The notes under the pieces were generated by a model. That model saw only the letters and a program-made list of their open reading frames with translations. It ran no database searches and was not told where the DNA came from. From Phaeodactylum tricornutum CCAP 1055/1 (Eukaryota > Bacillariophyta > Bacillariophyceae > Surirellales > Neidiaceae): DNA of 64,000 bases. Positions 61,213 to 64,000 of the stretch are shown here, one piece after another; position 1 is the first letter of the stretch, and each line of letters opens with the position of its first letter. The stretch spans positions 205,518 through 269,517 of the forward strand of contig NC_011678.1 in NCBI RefSeq assembly GCF_000150955.2, given 5' to 3'. Made by a program: the position numbers and the translations under genes.

Positions 61213-62896
61213 AGTAACGCAGCCAGTAGGAATGGCGGCGGACCCAAGTATAGTCGGGCAGTTCATGGATTCCTCCGACGGCCGCGAGGGCGTGATCTTG
61301 GTCGTTGATGAATTTGGCCGCCGTTGCTCGAATATCGTCCTTGGTGACGGCGTCGATACGCGAAAAGATCTCGGCCGGCGTCATGCGGCGTCCGTACGTG
61401 AGCAATTGGCGGCCAATGTCTTCGGCCACGTTGGCGTGTCCGTCCAGCCCCATGAGCATAATAGCCTTGAGGTTGAGCTTGGCGCGTTCGACTTCTTCTT
61501 CCGACGGTGTGTGGACCAAGCGGACGAGATTGTTCATGACGTGCCACATGAGGTCGTCGACCTTTTTGTCGGGGGCGACCATGTAGACGCCAAAGAGACC
61601 GATATCCTTGTAGCACGTGTTAAAGGCGCTGACCGAATGTGCGAGTTCGTGTTCGGCCACTTCTTGGCAGAGGCGAGAAGCATGGTTGCGTCCGAGTCCC
61701 TGAGTGCGGTTGTAGGATCCGAGCATGATTTGCATGAGCATGAGGGGGAAAGCGTATTCGGAAGTCCACGAAGCGGCTTCAAAGGCAATGGCAATATGGG
61801 CCGTGTCGTCCGAGTTAAACTTGACGCTGGAAAGGGGAGCGAAACGGCGAGGTACACGTGGGTGAGTGAGATTGAGTAGGTGGAGTGGATAATCTAAAAA
61901 ACAGTGACGAGCGCGCGAAAAAAGAAACCCTCCCCGAGACGGAACGTGTCCCCCGGCACAAGAACGAAATCATCGTCCGAACCATCCACGGCACAAGGAC
62001 ACAACGTCATAGCCACGACAACTGCAGCTACAACTACAATCGCGATGGGTAACTTACAGATAATCCGATCCGGTAAAGATGGCTGGTTCCATGGCGAGTT
62101 CGAGTCCATCCTTGGGTGCGGTGGGCAATTCACCAAAGTGCTGACTCGCGAGTCCGCAAAGCTGATCGTGATCAATGGCTCCGGCTCCGGCAATGACCAT
62201 CCGGGGCGCGGTGTAGTGTTGCTGAATGTAATCAACGAGGTCGGTACGCGAAAGGGAGCGGATGTTCTCTTCCGGACCGAGAATGGTACGTCCGAGTCCG
62301 GTTCCCTGAAAGGCGGTGGCGTGCAAATGATCGAGCACCAATTCTTCCTGTTGCTTGTTGACTTCGGCCATTTCGCGGAGAATGACGTCGCGTTCCCGGT
62401 CAATGGCGGCCTCGTCCAACTTGGAGTGCAAGAGGATATCGGAAAGAATCTCGACGGCTTTCCCGACGTCATCCTTAAAGACCTTGGCAAAGTACACGGT
62501 CTGTTCGCGCGAGGTGTAGGCGTTGAGGTGTCCCCCCATATTTTCGATTTCGAGTTCGAGTTGCGGCTGGGTCCGTTGTTCCGTCCCTTTAAAGGCCAAA
62601 TGTTCGAGAAAGTGGGCGACGCCGTTGTTCCGGGCCGTTTCGTAGCGCGACCCGGCGTCGATCCAGACGCCCACCGTGGCCGTTTCCGACCCTTGCACCG
62701 TTTCGGACGCCACGCGCAATCCCGAATCCAACGTCGTGACGTCCGTCGTCGGCGCCCGCAAGACGTAATCCGGAAAGGCGGCCGTGGCGGTGGATAAGGC
62801 ACATCGCGACGATGCGCGAGCCGTCGGACGACTCCACTGTCGCAACGAAAAATGGTGGGGCAACGGAAACGCGAGTGAGAGACTTTCAAACACCAT
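61211..62896 (-). CDS. Mitochondrial processing peptidase beta subunit, one intron
   Basis: Cleaves mitochondrial presequences. Minus-strand exons 62896-62058 and 61826-61211 (intron 231 nt, GTAAGT...TTCCAG) join in frame to 484 aa. The start, [20 protein letters not shown], and the following Arg/Ser/Ala-rich region look like a mitochondrial presequence, without an ASAF motif. The M16 zinc site HFLEH (residues 95-99) is intact within [32 protein letters not shown] and [14 protein letters not shown] follow, as does the [12 protein letters not shown] segment in exon 2. The C-terminal HSYWLRY is family-typical. Because the active site is complete, it is the catalytic beta subunit rather than alpha. 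The frame is open upstream to 63082 but without conserved sequence. Confidence 0.95.
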
Positions 62897-63649
62897 TCGT
62901 GTGTGATTCCACAAATTTGTACAACACGGAATCATTTGACACTGAACCAGCAACTTTGATGGAATCATTACACAATCACACAACCACAGCAACAAGATAG
63001 GGGGAGCACCGCGTGTGTCGGTTGCCATGTCGCTGCCGGCACACGACGTTGTGTTGCCCACCGCAACATCCCACCCATACATTCGGAATTTAGCGTCTAC
63101 GTACCTTGGAAAGAGAAAGACGAAGAGCCATGGATGGATATAGGTGCAATGCGAGGCGACGGGGCGCTAATACACACTCTCACACAATCCAGAAGGATGG
63201 AAGGTATTTAGTTCGACTGGCGAGTCTTGTTGTATGTAGGTACCGAGACACTGCGGCGGGGTAGAGTCGGGCAGGGATCCGTCTGGAAACATGTGTGGTA
63301 CCGTTCAGCCAATGGAAGCCGACGACCGGTGGGTGCGTTCCGCGAGAGCTTCGCCGCCCGTGAGGCATGCAGTGCGCAGCCAACGTCACAATCCGGGTGT
63401 CTAGAAATGAGAAGGTCCGACGCCCCCTTTCGATCGTAGGACAGACGACACGATCCATCCAAGGTCTATCAATATCCCTCCAAAGGATAGGGTATCTACT
63501 GTTCTCTCTACTAGAGCCATTCTGCGTCCCATCGAACCAATCAATCAACCATTCACAGTCAACCTGGTCCTATTCCCCCACAACTTTCCATACTCGGGTG
63601 GTGTACGTTTCCTATTGTGCTGTACCAAAGTCTCTTGGTCACTCTTACC
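62897..63649. promoter_or_regulatory. Divergent region, MPP-beta / right-edge gene
   Basis: About 750 nt. The CACAGTCA motif at 63554-63561 is 96 nt before the ATG of the right-edge gene. ORFs here are antisense shadows or motif-free. Confidence 0.45.
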
Positions 63650-64000
63650 ATGGCCCGCAAGTCGCGATCCCAGAGACGCCCCAAGGGTGGTATTGGTGCA
63701 TCCGTGGACGATCCCGACGACGCACCCGAAGAATTCCTACCCGAAGATCACACCATTGCCGATTCCGTGGCGACCGACGTTAGTTTCGGGTTCGACGAAG
63801 ATTTCTCCGAATCAGGTGGGTAGTACCTTGTGGCGGTGTTTGATTCGGGGTCGGACGTCGTTGTCGTCGTTCCATGGCTAGTCTTCCCCCCAGTCTGGGT
63901 GCGTCTACACCGACACGTGTATGCAAACGAACCCAACTTAGATTGCTCACTTACCAACAAACACGCATGTGTGTGTGTGTACATATGTTGCTCCCGATTA
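63650..64000 (+). CDS. First exon of a gene running off the right edge, unknown product
   Basis: ATG 63650 opens MARKSRSQRRPKGGIGASVD, then an acidic stretch (DDPDDAPEEFLPEDHTIAD) and SFGFDEDFSES. A strong donor (CAG/GTGGGT) at 63815/63816 ends the first exon; the frame closes two codons later if unspliced. The rest of the window is then intron, including a TG-run near 63966. The basic start suggests a nuclear protein. Not enough sequence remains to name a family. Confidence 0.55.

Noticed and set aside
1-64000. Transposons, LTR elements, viral copies or CRISPR arrays
   Set aside because: No reverse transcriptase, integrase or transposase motif, no long terminal repeats and no regularly spaced repeat-spacer array were seen.

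Overview
The window looks like nuclear DNA of a diatom, most likely Phaeodactylum tricornutum (species is inference). Genes are dense (about one per 2 kb), short-introned (71-263 nt, GT-AG) and eukaryotic in content. Several proteins begin with a signal peptide followed by the diatom plastid-targeting signature (ASAFVP, SSAFVP, DAFVVP, TTAF-type with Phe at the cleavage site). A proline/serine-repeat surface protein and glutamate-1-semialdehyde aminomutase with a bipartite plastid presequence fit the same origin. I saw no intact transposon, LTR element, CRISPR array or rRNA.

Layout. 0-8.3 kb: three-repeat MYB factor (open at the left edge), GH5 exo-1,3-beta-glucanase, peptidyl-tRNA hydrolase 2, and a large acidic, probably plastid protein. 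9-18 kb: RIQ/DUF1118-like thylakoid protein, CaMK-like kinase, dyskerin, an F-box-like protein and a flavin amine oxidase. 18.9-27.4 kb: two-HKD phospholipase-D-like protein, GSA aminomutase, LUC7-like protein, a DUF6816-like lumen protein with an apparent frameshift, and a transaldolase. 29-39.6 kb: PDZ protein, an unknown helical protein, SSF1/PPAN Brix protein, TruA pseudouridine synthase and a sulfotransferase-like membrane protein. 40-51.3 kb: PS-repeat surface protein, HAD-IIA phosphatase, ALB3 insertase, cathepsin Z and SHQ1. 51.9-64 kb: a tiny Cys-rich protein, a YacP/Rae1-like NYN nuclease, elongator tRNA-Met with a 14-nt intron, cis-prenyltransferase, a TPR protein, a plastid helical-repeat protein, a membrane FKBP, mitochondrial processing peptidase beta and the first exon of an unknown gene at the right edge.

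Two themes stand out. One is RNA and ribosome maturation: dyskerin and its dedicated chaperone SHQ1, TruA, SSF1, LUC7 and PTH2. The other is plastid biogenesis: GSA aminomutase, ALB3, FKBP, RIQ-like, the DUF6816-like lumen protein, the NYN nuclease and the cis-prenyltransferase. Genes are largely arranged as alternating head-to-head and tail-to-tail pairs, with nine convergent pairs separated by only about 90-390 nt.

Twelve gene models were rebuilt by hand across introns, giving exact reading-frame continuity: RIQ-like, kinase, dyskerin, PLD, GSA aminomutase, unknown 479-aa protein, PS-repeat protein, ALB3, helical-repeat protein, MPP-beta, the right-edge first exon (donor only), and the tRNA. 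All family names rest on motif recognition by eye; no database search was run.
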